Shown piece after piece: positions 50,075 through 59,198 of a stretch of 64,000 nt of DNA. Source of the DNA: Gemmatimonadota bacterium (GTDB lineage: Bacteria > Gemmatimonadota > Gemmatimonadetes > Gemmatimonadales > Gemmatimonadaceae); contig JAJPIS010000077.1 in NCBI GenBank assembly GCA_021324635.1, positions 1 through 64,000 on the forward strand, read 5' to 3'. The notes beneath the pieces are model-generated. The model saw only the letters and a list, made by a program, of their open reading frames with translations. It was not told the DNA's origin and did not search any database. Numbering within the stretch: the first letter of the stretch is position 1; every line of letters starts with the position of its first letter. The position numbers were made by a program, and so were the translations under genes.

Positions 50075-52048
50075 CTAGCGCGTCGGGGTGCTGGCCGGCG
50101 CGGTTTCCTGATATTCGGGTCCGCTCCGGGATGCCGCAAGTCCCGGTCCAGTCTGCTCCTCCTCGATCTGCTCATCATGGTCGAGGAGATCCCGAATACG
50201 GTGGGCGGCGCCCAGGTGGAAGGGCACGCTCGTGACGACGATCCGGGGGCGGAAGAGAAACGCGGTTCGGATGTACAACGCCGTCTTGTTGTGGAGCAGA
50301 TGTTCCCACCAGTGCTTGGGCACGATCTCCGGCACGACCACGGTCACCAGGTCCCCCGGCCCGGCGCGCTCCAACTGGGCGACGTAGTCGACGAGGGGCC
50401 GGATCAGCGACCGGTAGGGGGAGGGAAGCACGAAGAGGTCCACGCCCGTGTCCCAGTCATTCCACTCGCGCCTCAGGGCGGCCGTCTTGTCAGGCTCGAC
50501 CTCGACGTAGAGGGCGCGGACGTCGTCCGAGATGGCGGTCGCGTAAATCAGGGCGTTCGCGACCGCTTTGTGCACACCCGAGACCGGGACGACGACGAGG
50601 TGCCGCAGCGGGACCATCTCCGTCCGCCCGTCCAGTTGGATCTCGGAGGCGAAGTGGAGGTAGTGGCGCTTGATCGCCCGCAGCAGGAGGATGAACAACG
50701 GGATGATGACGACGACGATCCACGCGCCGTGCGTGAACTTGGTCCAGACCTGGATCACGGCGACGACGCCGGTCGCCACCGCCCCGACGCCGTTGAGGAG
50801 CGCCTTCCACCGCCACCCCTCGGCCCGTGAGCGAACCCACCGCCGCACCATGCCGGCCTGGGAGAGCGTGAAGCAGACGAAGACCCCGATCGCGTAGAGC
50901 GGGATCAGCGAGGTCGTGTCACCGTGAAAGAGCCAGACGAGGAGGATGGCGACCAGCGCGAGCGCGACGATCCCATTGGAGAACGCCAGGCGGTCGCCGC
51001 GCGCGGAGAGCTGGCGCGGGAGATAGCGCTGGTTGGCGAGGATGCTCCCGAGCCGCGGGAAGTCGGCGAACGAGGTGTTCGCGGCGAGCACGAGGACGGC
51101 AAAGGTCGAGTACTGCAACGCGTAGTACAGGACGCCGCTCCCGAACACGTGGTGCCCCAACTGCGAGAGCACGGTCTGGTCGGTGCTCGGGACGACGTGG
51201 AGGTGTTGGGCGAGAAAGCTGCTGCCGAGGAAGAAGACGCCGAGAATGGTCGCCATCCAGCCGAGGGTCACGGCGGCATTGCGGGAGGCCGGGTTCTTGA
51301 ACGCGCCCACGCCGTTGGAGATCGCCTCGGTGCCGGTCATGGCGACGCAGCCGCCCGAGAACGCGCGCAGCATGAGGAACGTGAAGGCGAAGCCGGTCGG
51401 GATGTCGACGTGCGTGGCGGGGAGTCGGGGAGGCGTCGCGGCGGCGGAGCCGTGGCCGAGCGCCAGCTGGACGAGGCCGGTCCCGATCAGCGCCAGCATC
51501 GCGGCGATGAAGGCGTAGGTCGGAAAACTGAACGCGGCACCCGATTCCCGGACGCCGCGCAGGTTGACGAGCATGAGGACGATGATCGCCCCGACACAGA
51601 GCGGGACCGCTTTCGGGGCCATCGAGGGGTAAGCCGACGTGATCGCGGCGACACCGCTCGAGATCGAGACCGAGACCGTCAGGATATAGTCGGTGAGCAG
51701 GGCGGCGGCGGCCACGAGTCCGGGGAGGACACCGAGATTCTCGTAGGCGACGGTGAAGGATCCACCGCCGTGCGGGTAGGCGAAGATCGTCTGGCGGTAC
51801 GAGAGGGCAACGAGCGCGAGCAGCGCGACGATGACCGCTGAGATCGGAAAGACGTACGACAGGGCGGCCGCGCCGAGTGGCGCGAGGACGTAGAGCACCT
51901 CGTCCGTGGCGTACGCGACCGAGGAGATCGCGTCCGAGGAGAGGACGGCAAGTGCCGTGGTTTTGGTGAGGCGCTCGGTCTCGAGCCGCTCGGTCGCCAA
52001 GGGTCGCCCGACGAGCAGGCGCTTGGCGCGAGAGAGGGGATTTGCCAT
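50075..52048 (-). CDS. APC-superfamily amino acid permease-like transporter
   Basis: TKTTALAVLSSDAISSVAYATDEVLYVLAP, YRQTIFAYPHGGGSFTVAYENLG, 12-TM pattern plus soluble C-terminal domain. Confidence 0.87.
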   Translation of the reverse strand: MANPLSRAKRLLVGRPLATERLETERLTKTTALAVLSSDAISSVAYATDEVLYVLAPLGAAALSYVFPISAVIVALLALVALSYRQTIFAYPHGGGSFTVAYENLGVLPGLVAAAALLTDYILTVSVSISSGVAAITSAYPSMAPKAVPLCVGAIIVLMLVNLRGVRESGAAFSFPTYAFIAAMLALIGTGLVQLALGHGSAAATPPRLPATHVDIPTGFAFTFLMLRAFSGGCVAMTGTEAISNGVGAFKNPASRNAAVTLGWMATILGVFFLGSSFLAQHLHVVPSTDQTVLSQLGHHVFGSGVLYYALQYSTFAVLVLAANTSFADFPRLGSILANQRYLPRQLSARGDRLAFSNGIVALALVAILLVWLFHGDTTSLIPLYAIGVFVCFTLSQAGMVRRWVRSRAEGWRWKALLNGVGAVATGVVAVIQVWTKFTHGAWIVVVIIPLFILLLRAIKRHYLHFASEIQLDGRTEMVPLRHLVVVPVSGVHKAVANALIYATAISDDVRALYVEVEPDKTAALRREWNDWDTGVDLFVLPSPYRSLIRPLVDYVAQLERAGPGDLVTVVVPEIVPKHWWEHLLHNKTALYIRTAFLFRPRIVVTSVPFHLGAAHRIRDLLDHDEQIEEEQTGPGLAASRSGPEYQETAPASTPTR

Positions 52049-52158
52049 CGAGTGTGGACGTAAGATGGCGGGTCGGCGGAGGTTAGGGGAGGCTGTCCTG
52101 CTCGGATCGAGGGCGGAGCGGGCCGCGGCGCTCTGCGCGGCGCTACATTAGTCGCGTC

Positions 52159-53232
52159 ATGCCTCGATCGCGTCTGCCCGGTCACGAGGCGGCCTCTGGG
52201 CCGGAAGCCACTCGCTCGCCAACCAGCCCCGCGCCGGCCCCCACCCCCACCCCCACCCCCACCCCCGGTCCCGCCCACGCCTCACCCTCCCCCGTGCGGG
52301 CGGCGGACGCGGCACGGCCGGCGCGGGCCGAGCCTCCGGAGACGCTCGAGGGGTGGTACGCGCTGCACCAGGCCTGGCGGGTGGATCGGCGGGCGGTGCG
52401 ACGCCTCTCCGAGGGCGAGCGCCATGCGGTGGCTCGGGAGGCGATCGAGACCCTCGAGGGGCTGTCGACGCCCCGGGCACTCCCGGGTGTCGACGACGGG
52501 ACCGACGGCCCAGGCTGGACCGCGGTGGCCGAGCTGACTGGCTCGGCGGCCGACGTCCTGGTTGTCCAGTTCCGGCCGACACTCGACCGGCTCGGCGCGG
52601 CTCAGCGAGCGCTCGGCGCTGCGCAGCTCGCGGAGTACCTCGTGCCCGTCCGCTCCTTCCTCAGCGTGACCGAGGCCGGGCTGTACCACATCACCGCCGC
52701 CGTGGCGGCCGCGCGCGAGGCGGCTGGTGGGGTCGTGGGCGACGCCGAGTACCGGTCCGCGATCGGCGAGCGCGCGGCGGCGGAACGGGGGAGCCCGCAC
52801 GTGCGGCGGCGCCTCTACCCGCCGCGGCCGGCGGACATGCCCTACATCTGCTTCTATCCCATGTCGAAGCGGCGCGCCCCGGGGCAGAACTGGTACGCGC
52901 TCACGCTTGGCGAGCGGAGTCGGTTGATGCAGGCCCACGGGGAGACGGGGCGCCGATACGCGGGGCGCGTCCAGCAGGTGATCACGGGCGCGATCGGACT
53001 GGACGCGTGGGAGTGGGGGGTCACCCTCTTCGCCCGGGAGCCGTTGGAGTTCAAACGGCTGGTGACCGACATGCGCTTCGACGAAGTGAGCGCGCAGTAC
53101 GCGGAGTTCGGCGAGTTCTACGTCGGGCGGATCATGGAGCCGGCCGACTGGGTGCGGCGGCTCCTGGGGCTCGATCAGGGACCCCAGGCGGGAGCGGAGG
53201 ACGGACGCGCCCCGCGGACCGCCCGGGGGTAA
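52159..53232 (+). CDS. hemQ: Coproheme decarboxylase HemQ-like (chlorite dismutase family) with Pro/Thr-rich N-terminal extension
   Basis: PYICFYPMSKRRAPGQNWYALTLGERSRLMQAHGETGRRYAGRVQQVITGAIGLDAWEWGVTLFAREPLEFKRLVTDMRFDEVSAQYAEFGEFYVGR. Confidence 0.9.
   Translation: MPRSRLPGHEAASGPEATRSPTSPAPAPTPTPTPTPGPAHASPSPVRAADAARPARAEPPETLEGWYALHQAWRVDRRAVRRLSEGERHAVAREAIETLEGLSTPRALPGVDDGTDGPGWTAVAELTGSAADVLVVQFRPTLDRLGAAQRALGAAQLAEYLVPVRSFLSVTEAGLYHITAAVAAAREAAGGVVGDAEYRSAIGERAAAERGSPHVRRRLYPPRPADMPYICFYPMSKRRAPGQNWYALTLGERSRLMQAHGETGRRYAGRVQQVITGAIGLDAWEWGVTLFAREPLEFKRLVTDMRFDEVSAQYAEFGEFYVGRIMEPADWVRRLLGLDQGPQAGAEDGRAPRTARG
52238..52266 (+). repeat. CCCCCA hexanucleotide microsatellite inside the hemQ-like CDS
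   Basis: (CCCCCA)4CCCCC, encoding PTPTPTPTP. Confidence 0.95.
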
Positions 53233-53241
53233 GCCGTCCGG

Positions 53242-54120
53242 TTGACGACGCCAGGGAGGGACTCGGACGACGCGGGGGCGAGCGCGAGCGCCGGGGACCG
53301 CACACCCGGGCGCATCGGCCGCGCGATCCTGACCCTGGGCATCATCGGGGCCCTGATCGTGGCGGGGGTGACGCTGTTCACGCACTGGCTCGCGCCGCGG
53401 CTCTTCACCCACTACGAGCACAACCCTGCCCTGGCGGGCGTGCCCAAGCGGACGCAGACGCGATCGGGGGTCGCGGGGGACCCGGTCAACGTCGCGCTCG
53501 TCGGCACGGCGGCCGAAGTCGACACGGCCTTCGCGCGGGCCGGGTGGGCGCGCGCGGACTCGTTGAGCCGGACGAGCGATCTCGCGATCGCGCGGAGCGT
53601 GCTGCTCCGCCGGCCGGACTCGACCGCGCCGGTGAGCTCTCTCTATCTGTACGGCCGGCGCCAGGACGTCGCGTTCGAGCACGAGGTCGGGCGCAGCGCG
53701 AGCCGGCGGCACCATGTCCGACTCTGGCTGGCGCCCGGGATCACGGACCACGGGCGTCCGGTGTGGGTCGGTGATGCGGCGTACGACCTGCGCGCGGGGC
53801 TCAGCCACCGCCGACTGGCGCCCACGCACCACATCGAGGCCGACGTGGACCGGGAGCGGGACACGGTGCTCGCCGACCTGGCGGCGGCCGGGCAGCTCAC
53901 CGAGCGGTACGACGTGACCGGTCTCGGCCCTCGCGTCGATGCCCACAACGCCGAGGGGGACCGGTTCGACACCGACGGCGAGCTCGCCGTCGGGGTCATC
54001 TCACCGACCAACGCGCGCCACGGGCCGCCCGCGGTGCTGCCGGACCCGGTGCTCGTGCAGTGGAAAGACCAGGTCTGGCGCCTCGTCCATCGGCTGCTCG
54101 CGCGGCGCGCGCGGCGCTGA
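53242..54120 (+). CDS. LssY C-terminal domain-containing membrane protein
   Basis: N-terminal TM, DPVNVALVGTAAEVDTAFARAGWARADSLSRTSDLAIARSVLL..., HHVRLWLAPG; TTG start. Confidence 0.72.
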   Translation: MTTPGRDSDDAGASASAGDRTPGRIGRAILTLGIIGALIVAGVTLFTHWLAPRLFTHYEHNPALAGVPKRTQTRSGVAGDPVNVALVGTAAEVDTAFARAGWARADSLSRTSDLAIARSVLLRRPDSTAPVSSLYLYGRRQDVAFEHEVGRSASRRHHVRLWLAPGITDHGRPVWVGDAAYDLRAGLSHRRLAPTHHIEADVDRERDTVLADLAAAGQLTERYDVTGLGPRVDAHNAEGDRFDTDGELAVGVISPTNARHGPPAVLPDPVLVQWKDQVWRLVHRLLARRARR

Positions 54121-54154
54121 GGCCCGCGACATCGTACCGCGCTACTTTATATCG

Positions 54155-54183
54155 CAGAGTACTTGACGGAGCGGTGTACTCTG
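54155..54183. promoter_or_regulatory. Inverted repeat CAGAGTAC-N13-GTACTCTG in an AT-richer leader
   Basis: 8-bp perfect arms, about 28 nt upstream of the ATG at 54211. Confidence 0.45.
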
Positions 54184-54210
54184 TGACATCCTGTCGCCTC
54201 CAGCGGAGGG

Positions 54211-55848
54211 ATGTTCGTGGGCGCACAACGGGCGTGGGAGACGGCGGGAGGACGGGTCGTGTGGGCGGGTGCGACAGTGCTCGCCGGGGTCGGGACGGCG
54301 ATCGCGTACGCCGCCGAGCCGGGGGCCAACTGGGGGATCTGGACGACGCTGGCCGCGGCCGGGCTCCTCGCGCTGGCGCGGCGCCGACGCGCGAGCCCCT
54401 GGCCGCCCGGCGAGCGGATCGACGGGGTGGCCGGCGCGGCGGCGGCGTTGGCGGTGATCGTCGCCTGGGGCGCGGCGCTCACGGCCGACGAGCTGTTCCA
54501 GCTCCTCGTCCTCGTCACGGTGGTGCTGGCGCTGGCGGTCGCGGCACGTGTGCTGGGTGGGCTCCCGGGCCGGTCGGTCGGCGCGGCGACGATGGCGGCG
54601 GCGCCCGTCACGGGGCTCGGGTACGCGCTGCTCGAGGCGGGGCGCCGCTCCGCGGAGGGCGCGACACGGCTCCACGGACAACGCACGGCGCCGGTCGTGC
54701 GCGGGCTGACACTCGCGCTCCCCATCGCGGGGGTCTTCGCGCTGGTGCTGGCCGGCGCCGACCCGACGCTCACGATCTGGCGGGACGCGACTCTGCACGC
54801 GATCGGACGGCTCGACGGCCTGCCACGCCTGGTGTTCTTCCTGAGCCTCGGCGCGCTCACGCTCGGCGCCTATGGGCTCGCCGACCGCGGGTCCGGGGCG
54901 GAAGGGGTCGACCGCGGCACGAGGCGCCCGCCGGCCATCCGACTCGGCGCCGTCGAGCAGCAGGTGATCACGTACGCCATCGTCGTGATCGTCGGAGTGT
55001 TCCTGGCGGTGCAGGCGTCGTATCTCTTCCGCGACGTCGGGACGCTCCGGCTGAGCGGGATGAGCTACGCCGAGTACGCGCATCGAGGGTTCACGGAGCT
55101 GACGATCGCCGCGACCATGACCGTCCTGCTCATCGTCGGGCTCGAGTACGCGCGGGCGCCCGGCCGGGAGACGGAGCGGCGGTCAGCCACGCCGACGCTG
55201 GTGCTCATCGGCGAGGTGCTGGTGGTCCTCGCGTCGGCCTTTCATCGTCTGACGCTGTACGAGGCGGCCCACGGCTACACGACGCTGCGGGTCCAGGTTC
55301 AGGCGTACATCGTCGGCGTCGGGCTCGCGCTGGTGCTGGTCGCGAGCGAGGTGGCGGGGCTGGGCGGGGCGCTCCGGCGGGACGTGCAGCGCGGGCGCTC
55401 ACCGTTCGACCCGCGGCGGCTGGCGCGGCGCACGGCGGCGGCGGCGGCGCTCCTCGTCGCCGGGTTTTCCTACGCCAACACCGAGGCGTGGGTGGTCAGC
55501 CAAAACATCGCACGGTATCGGGAGACCGGGTCCCTCGACGCGCGGTACCTGACGGACGCGCTGTCACTCGATGCGGCGCCGGCGACGGTCGCCGCCCTCG
55601 CCGAGCTGCCACCGCCGTGCGCCGCATGGATGCGGGAACGGCTCGACCGGCGGTACGGACGAGCGGTGCTCCGCCGGGCGGACCGCGTGCCGCGGTGGTT
55701 CGAGTGGAACCTGCGGCGCGAGCGCGGCCTCGCGGCGCTGCGCGGCGCGGGCATCGTCACCCGCGCCGGAGACCGGGGGGAAGGTCCCGATCCCTGTGAG
55801 GCCCCGCCGACGTCGTCGAACGCCGGACGCCGTTCGTCCGGGCGGTGA
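54211..55848 (+). CDS. DUF4153/DUF4173-like polytopic membrane protein
   Basis: YLFRDVGTLRLSGMSYAEYAHRGFTELTIAATMTVLLI..., VLVVLASAFHRLTLYEAAHGYTTLRV. Confidence 0.75.
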   Translation: MFVGAQRAWETAGGRVVWAGATVLAGVGTAIAYAAEPGANWGIWTTLAAAGLLALARRRRASPWPPGERIDGVAGAAAALAVIVAWGAALTADELFQLLVLVTVVLALAVAARVLGGLPGRSVGAATMAAAPVTGLGYALLEAGRRSAEGATRLHGQRTAPVVRGLTLALPIAGVFALVLAGADPTLTIWRDATLHAIGRLDGLPRLVFFLSLGALTLGAYGLADRGSGAEGVDRGTRRPPAIRLGAVEQQVITYAIVVIVGVFLAVQASYLFRDVGTLRLSGMSYAEYAHRGFTELTIAATMTVLLIVGLEYARAPGRETERRSATPTLVLIGEVLVVLASAFHRLTLYEAAHGYTTLRVQVQAYIVGVGLALVLVASEVAGLGGALRRDVQRGRSPFDPRRLARRTAAAAALLVAGFSYANTEAWVVSQNIARYRETGSLDARYLTDALSLDAAPATVAALAELPPPCAAWMRERLDRRYGRAVLRRADRVPRWFEWNLRRERGLAALRGAGIVTRAGDRGEGPDPCEAPPTSSNAGRRSSGR

Positions 55849-55935
55849 GACGGGCGCCCTCAGCGGCTGGCGACGGCGGTAACAGCCCTGGTCGCACGGT
55901 CCGGCGAGTCGTGGCGTGCACCCACTAGGCCGGGG

Positions 55936-55975
55936 TCGGCCCGGCTCGGCCCGGCTCGGCCCGGCTCGGCCCGGA
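55936..55975. repeat. 10-bp tandem repeat TCGGCCCGGC x4
   Basis: Direct reading; between the convergent DUF4173-like and TonB receptor genes. Confidence 0.92.
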
Positions 55976-55985
55976 CGGGCCGCAC

Positions 55986-58247
55986 CTAGAGCCGGGCGCG
56001 CAGGGTCACCGTGACGCGTCGCGGGAAGGAGGGGGTGTAGAAGGGGACGACCGGCGGGGTCGCGGGCGGAGTGCGGGCGCCGTACGGGCCGAGGGTGTTC
56101 ACCGCCTCCACGCCAAAGGTGTAATACCGCCGGTCGAGGAGATTCTCGACCTCGACCTCGACGCCGTAGCGCCTGTACTCCACGTGGCCGCGAAGGCCGA
56201 CGACCGCGTACCCCGGGATCGGCGGGCGTTGGTTCGACTCGTCACCCCGGAGATACTGCGACGAGTAGGCGTTCGCGCCGAGCTCGCCGTCGACCAGCAC
56301 CGGCCCAAGCAGGCGGCCGACGCCGACGCTCACGTGCGCACGATGGAGCGGCGAGGCCGGGAACAGGGCGCCGGGACGCGCGGGCCGCGGCGCGGTGTCG
56401 GCGGTCGCGATCTGGATCGTCGTCTGGTAGGTCGCCGCGACGTAACTGTACGATGCGGCGATCCGCAGCCCGGCAGGCAGCCCGACGGCGGCCGACGCTT
56501 CGACCCCGGCTCGCCGGGTCGCGGCGGCGTTCACGAAGTACACGCGCGTCAGACTCGGCGCCGCCAGCAGGATGTCGTCGGCGACGTCCGTCCAGAACGC
56601 GTCGATGTCCAGACTCGTTCGCGGTGTGGCGTCGACGTCGAGCCCAGCCTCGTAGTCGCGCGACGACACCGGGCGGAGCGTCGGATCGGCGCCGAGCGCG
56701 GACGGGAGCGCGCACGGCGCCCCGGGACTGGCGCAGGCCAGCTCGAGCGGCGCGGGGGCGCGGAAGCCGCTCTTGTAGGCGACGTATCCCTTGAGCGCGT
56801 CGGAGAACCGGTAGGTGAGGCCCACCTCGGGCGAGAGACGGTCGTAGCGGCTCGTGCCATTGTTGGCCGGGTCGAGATCGTCGCGGAACGGGATCCGGAT
56901 GTAGTCCCCACGCAGCCCGGCCGTCGCGTCGAGGCGCGAGGTGACGCTCACGATCGCCTGGCCGTAGAGCGCCGCGTTGGCCTGGCGCACATCGGCCAGC
57001 GTCCCGACCGCGCCGGGCGCCGCGGCGGCGCTGTCCTCGAGGAGTCGGAAATGCACGTTGTCGCGCTCGATCTCGCCGCCCACGGTGAGGCCGACCGGGA
57101 CGCCCCCGACCCGCACCGGCCGCGTCCACTCGAGCGTCACCCCTCCCGAGAGATTGCCGATGAACTCGTCCGTGTTCGGCGGAGGTACGTTGACATTGAA
57201 CTGCCGGTAATTGTTCCGCCGCTCCCACAGGATCCCGCGGAGCAGCCCGCCGCCGGCTGGCTGCGTGCCGCGCAGGGTGGCGTCGAAGGCCTCGGGGTAG
57301 AAGAAGTCGCCGGGGGTGTAGTTGATCCGCGGATCGATCCGCAGATAACTCGACGGCAGCGACCCGGCCTCGTGAATCCGGTCGTGCGCATAGAGGAGGT
57401 CGAGCGCGACATCGCCGCTGTCGTGCGACGGGCCCCACTGATGGCCGATGGTGGTGAAGATGCTGCGCGTGTTCGAGGGCGTGGCGGTGCGCCATCCACG
57501 CTCGTTGAGACCGGCGGCCGCCAGAAACGCATCGACGCCGTGAACCATCCCGCCCGCGGTGACCGTCGCCACCTGCTCACCGAACGACCCGGCGCCCACC
57601 TCGACGGTGGCCCGCGGCACCTCGCCGCCCCGCCGGGTCGTCAGGAGAAGCGTACCGCCCAGCGAGTTCCGCCCGAAGAGCACGTTCGAGCCGCGGACGA
57701 GCGACGCGTCGCTCACGGCCGCCATCGGGAGCAGGTCGAAGTTCACCTCCTGCGCGTCGGGCTCGTTCACCCGGACTCCATCGAGGAAGACGCTCACCCC
57801 CTGCGGAATGCCGACGATCGGTGACACGACGAACCCGCGCACCTGGAGCTCCGGCTGAAGCCAGGCGCCGACCTCATCGAAGCTGCTGATACCGGGCAGA
57901 CGTTCGAGCGCCCCCGGGATGGCGTCCGGTCCCGGGATGATCCGCGCGAGATCGACGTGCTCGACCTGCGCGGGTGTGCGCTCGTCGACAGCCGAGAGGC
58001 GGGTTCCCGTGATGACCACCGGTCGGAGCCTGGCCTCGGTGCGGCGGAGGGAGTCGGCGCGGACGCTGTCCGCGTGCGCGGCCGAATCCTGCGCGCCCCG
58101 GGTCGGCTCCTGCGCGCGGAGGGGGGTGGCGACAGCGGCGCCCACCGCTCCACCCAGGTACAGCGCGACCGACAGTCTCGTCAGTCGTCCGCGAGCTGAC
58201 GCCAGCGCGGACCGGAGTCGTGCGGCACGCGGCGATGCCACCGGCAT
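55986..58247 (-). CDS. TonB-dependent receptor
   Basis: Plug domain (ALERLPGISSFDEVGAWLQPELQVRGFV; SVFLDGVRVNEPDAQEVNFDLLPMAAV...VRGSNVLFGRNSLGGTLLL), C-terminal beta-strand RRVTVTLRARL. Confidence 0.92.
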   Translation of the reverse strand: MPVASPRAARLRSALASARGRLTRLSVALYLGGAVGAAVATPLRAQEPTRGAQDSAAHADSVRADSLRRTEARLRPVVITGTRLSAVDERTPAQVEHVDLARIIPGPDAIPGALERLPGISSFDEVGAWLQPELQVRGFVVSPIVGIPQGVSVFLDGVRVNEPDAQEVNFDLLPMAAVSDASLVRGSNVLFGRNSLGGTLLLTTRRGGEVPRATVEVGAGSFGEQVATVTAGGMVHGVDAFLAAAGLNERGWRTATPSNTRSIFTTIGHQWGPSHDSGDVALDLLYAHDRIHEAGSLPSSYLRIDPRINYTPGDFFYPEAFDATLRGTQPAGGGLLRGILWERRNNYRQFNVNVPPPNTDEFIGNLSGGVTLEWTRPVRVGGVPVGLTVGGEIERDNVHFRLLEDSAAAAPGAVGTLADVRQANAALYGQAIVSVTSRLDATAGLRGDYIRIPFRDDLDPANNGTSRYDRLSPEVGLTYRFSDALKGYVAYKSGFRAPAPLELACASPGAPCALPSALGADPTLRPVSSRDYEAGLDVDATPRTSLDIDAFWTDVADDILLAAPSLTRVYFVNAAATRRAGVEASAAVGLPAGLRIAASYSYVAATYQTTIQIATADTAPRPARPGALFPASPLHRAHVSVGVGRLLGPVLVDGELGANAYSSQYLRGDESNQRPPIPGYAVVGLRGHVEYRRYGVEVEVENLLDRRYYTFGVEAVNTLGPYGARTPPATPPVVPFYTPSFPRRVTVTLRARL

Positions 58248-58259
58248 GAGCTGCCGGCG

Positions 58260-58850
58260 CTACATCGGGGTGTAGCCATGGACCTTCAGTTGCTTCGCGG
58301 TCATCGGAATGACGTCGATGTGTAGCGTGATCGGCGTGAACGGCTTGTTGGTGGAATCCTTCGGCACGGAGACGATGCGCTCGACGACGTCCATCCCTTT
58401 GACGACCTGGCCGTACACGGTGTAGTGCCCGTCGAGGCGAGGCAGCCCCTGCTTGTTCGCCACGATGTAGAACTGGCAGCCCGCCGAGAGCTGGCCGGGA
58501 TTGTCGTCGCGGCCCGCTCCGACGGCTCCGTAGACGTGCTTGAGCCGATCGTTGAACTCGGGCGCCAGCAGGTAGGGCGACCCGCCGAAGCCTTCCGGCG
58601 TGTCGGGACACCCGCCCTGGGCCACGTAGTTCTTGATCACGCGGTTGAAGGTGAGCGAGTCCCAGTAGTGGCTCGCCGCGAGCTTGATGAAGCTCGCCTT
58701 GTGGCGCGGCGTCCGATCGTCCAGCACGAAGAGGATCTCACCGAGCGGCGTCCGGATGCGGCCCACCTGGTAGGTCTTCGCCGACTGAGCAGGCAGCGTG
58801 GCAGTCGAGAGCGGGAGGGCGACGAGCAAGGCGAGCAGGATGCGGCGCAT
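58260..58850 (-). CDS. Cyclophilin-type peptidyl-prolyl cis-trans isomerase, exported
   Basis: Signal peptide MRRILLALLVALPLS; RTPLGEILFVL...FNRVIKNYVAQGGCPDTPEGFGGSPYLLAPEF; CQFYIVANKQGLPRLDGHYTVYGQVVKGMDVVERI. Confidence 0.9.
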   Translation of the reverse strand: MRRILLALLVALPLSTATLPAQSAKTYQVGRIRTPLGEILFVLDDRTPRHKASFIKLAASHYWDSLTFNRVIKNYVAQGGCPDTPEGFGGSPYLLAPEFNDRLKHVYGAVGAGRDDNPGQLSAGCQFYIVANKQGLPRLDGHYTVYGQVVKGMDVVERIVSVPKDSTNKPFTPITLHIDVIPMTAKQLKVHGYTPM

Positions 58851-59076
58851 GGCGGAGGGCGCGGGGGGCGCGGGGGGCGCGGGGGGAATGGGGCGACGTC
58901 TGTCCGGAATAACGTGCAAGAGCCCAGGCCTCGCAAGCTCGCCGGCGTCTGCGCGGCCATCGGTGACAGTAGTCCGGCGGCGGTGGTCCGGCGGCGGCGA
59001 CGATCCGGAGCGCGAGGGTCGGAGCAGTGACGGAGGTGTCGGGCCTCCGGGTCCGATTCGGTGGGTACCAATACAT

Positions 59077-59148
59077 ATAACGTAGTAACGTAGTACCCCC
59101 GTAACGTAGTAACGTAGTACCCCCGTAACGTAGTAACGTAGTACCCCC
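59077..59148. repeat. 24-bp tandem repeat (GTAACGTAGTAACGTAGTACCCCC x3)
   Basis: Copies at 59077, 59101 and 59125; each contains an internal 8-bp duplication of CGTAGTAA. Confidence 0.95.
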
Positions 59149-59198
59149 GTCGGACCGTTGACGGATGAAATCGTCGCGCGCGGGCGGTGCGACCGGTA

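Noticed and set aside
59077-59148. Peptide repeat GGTTLLRY in ORF 58738..60045
   Set aside because: Translation of an intergenic tandem repeat in a shadow frame; the flanking genes on the same strand use other frames.
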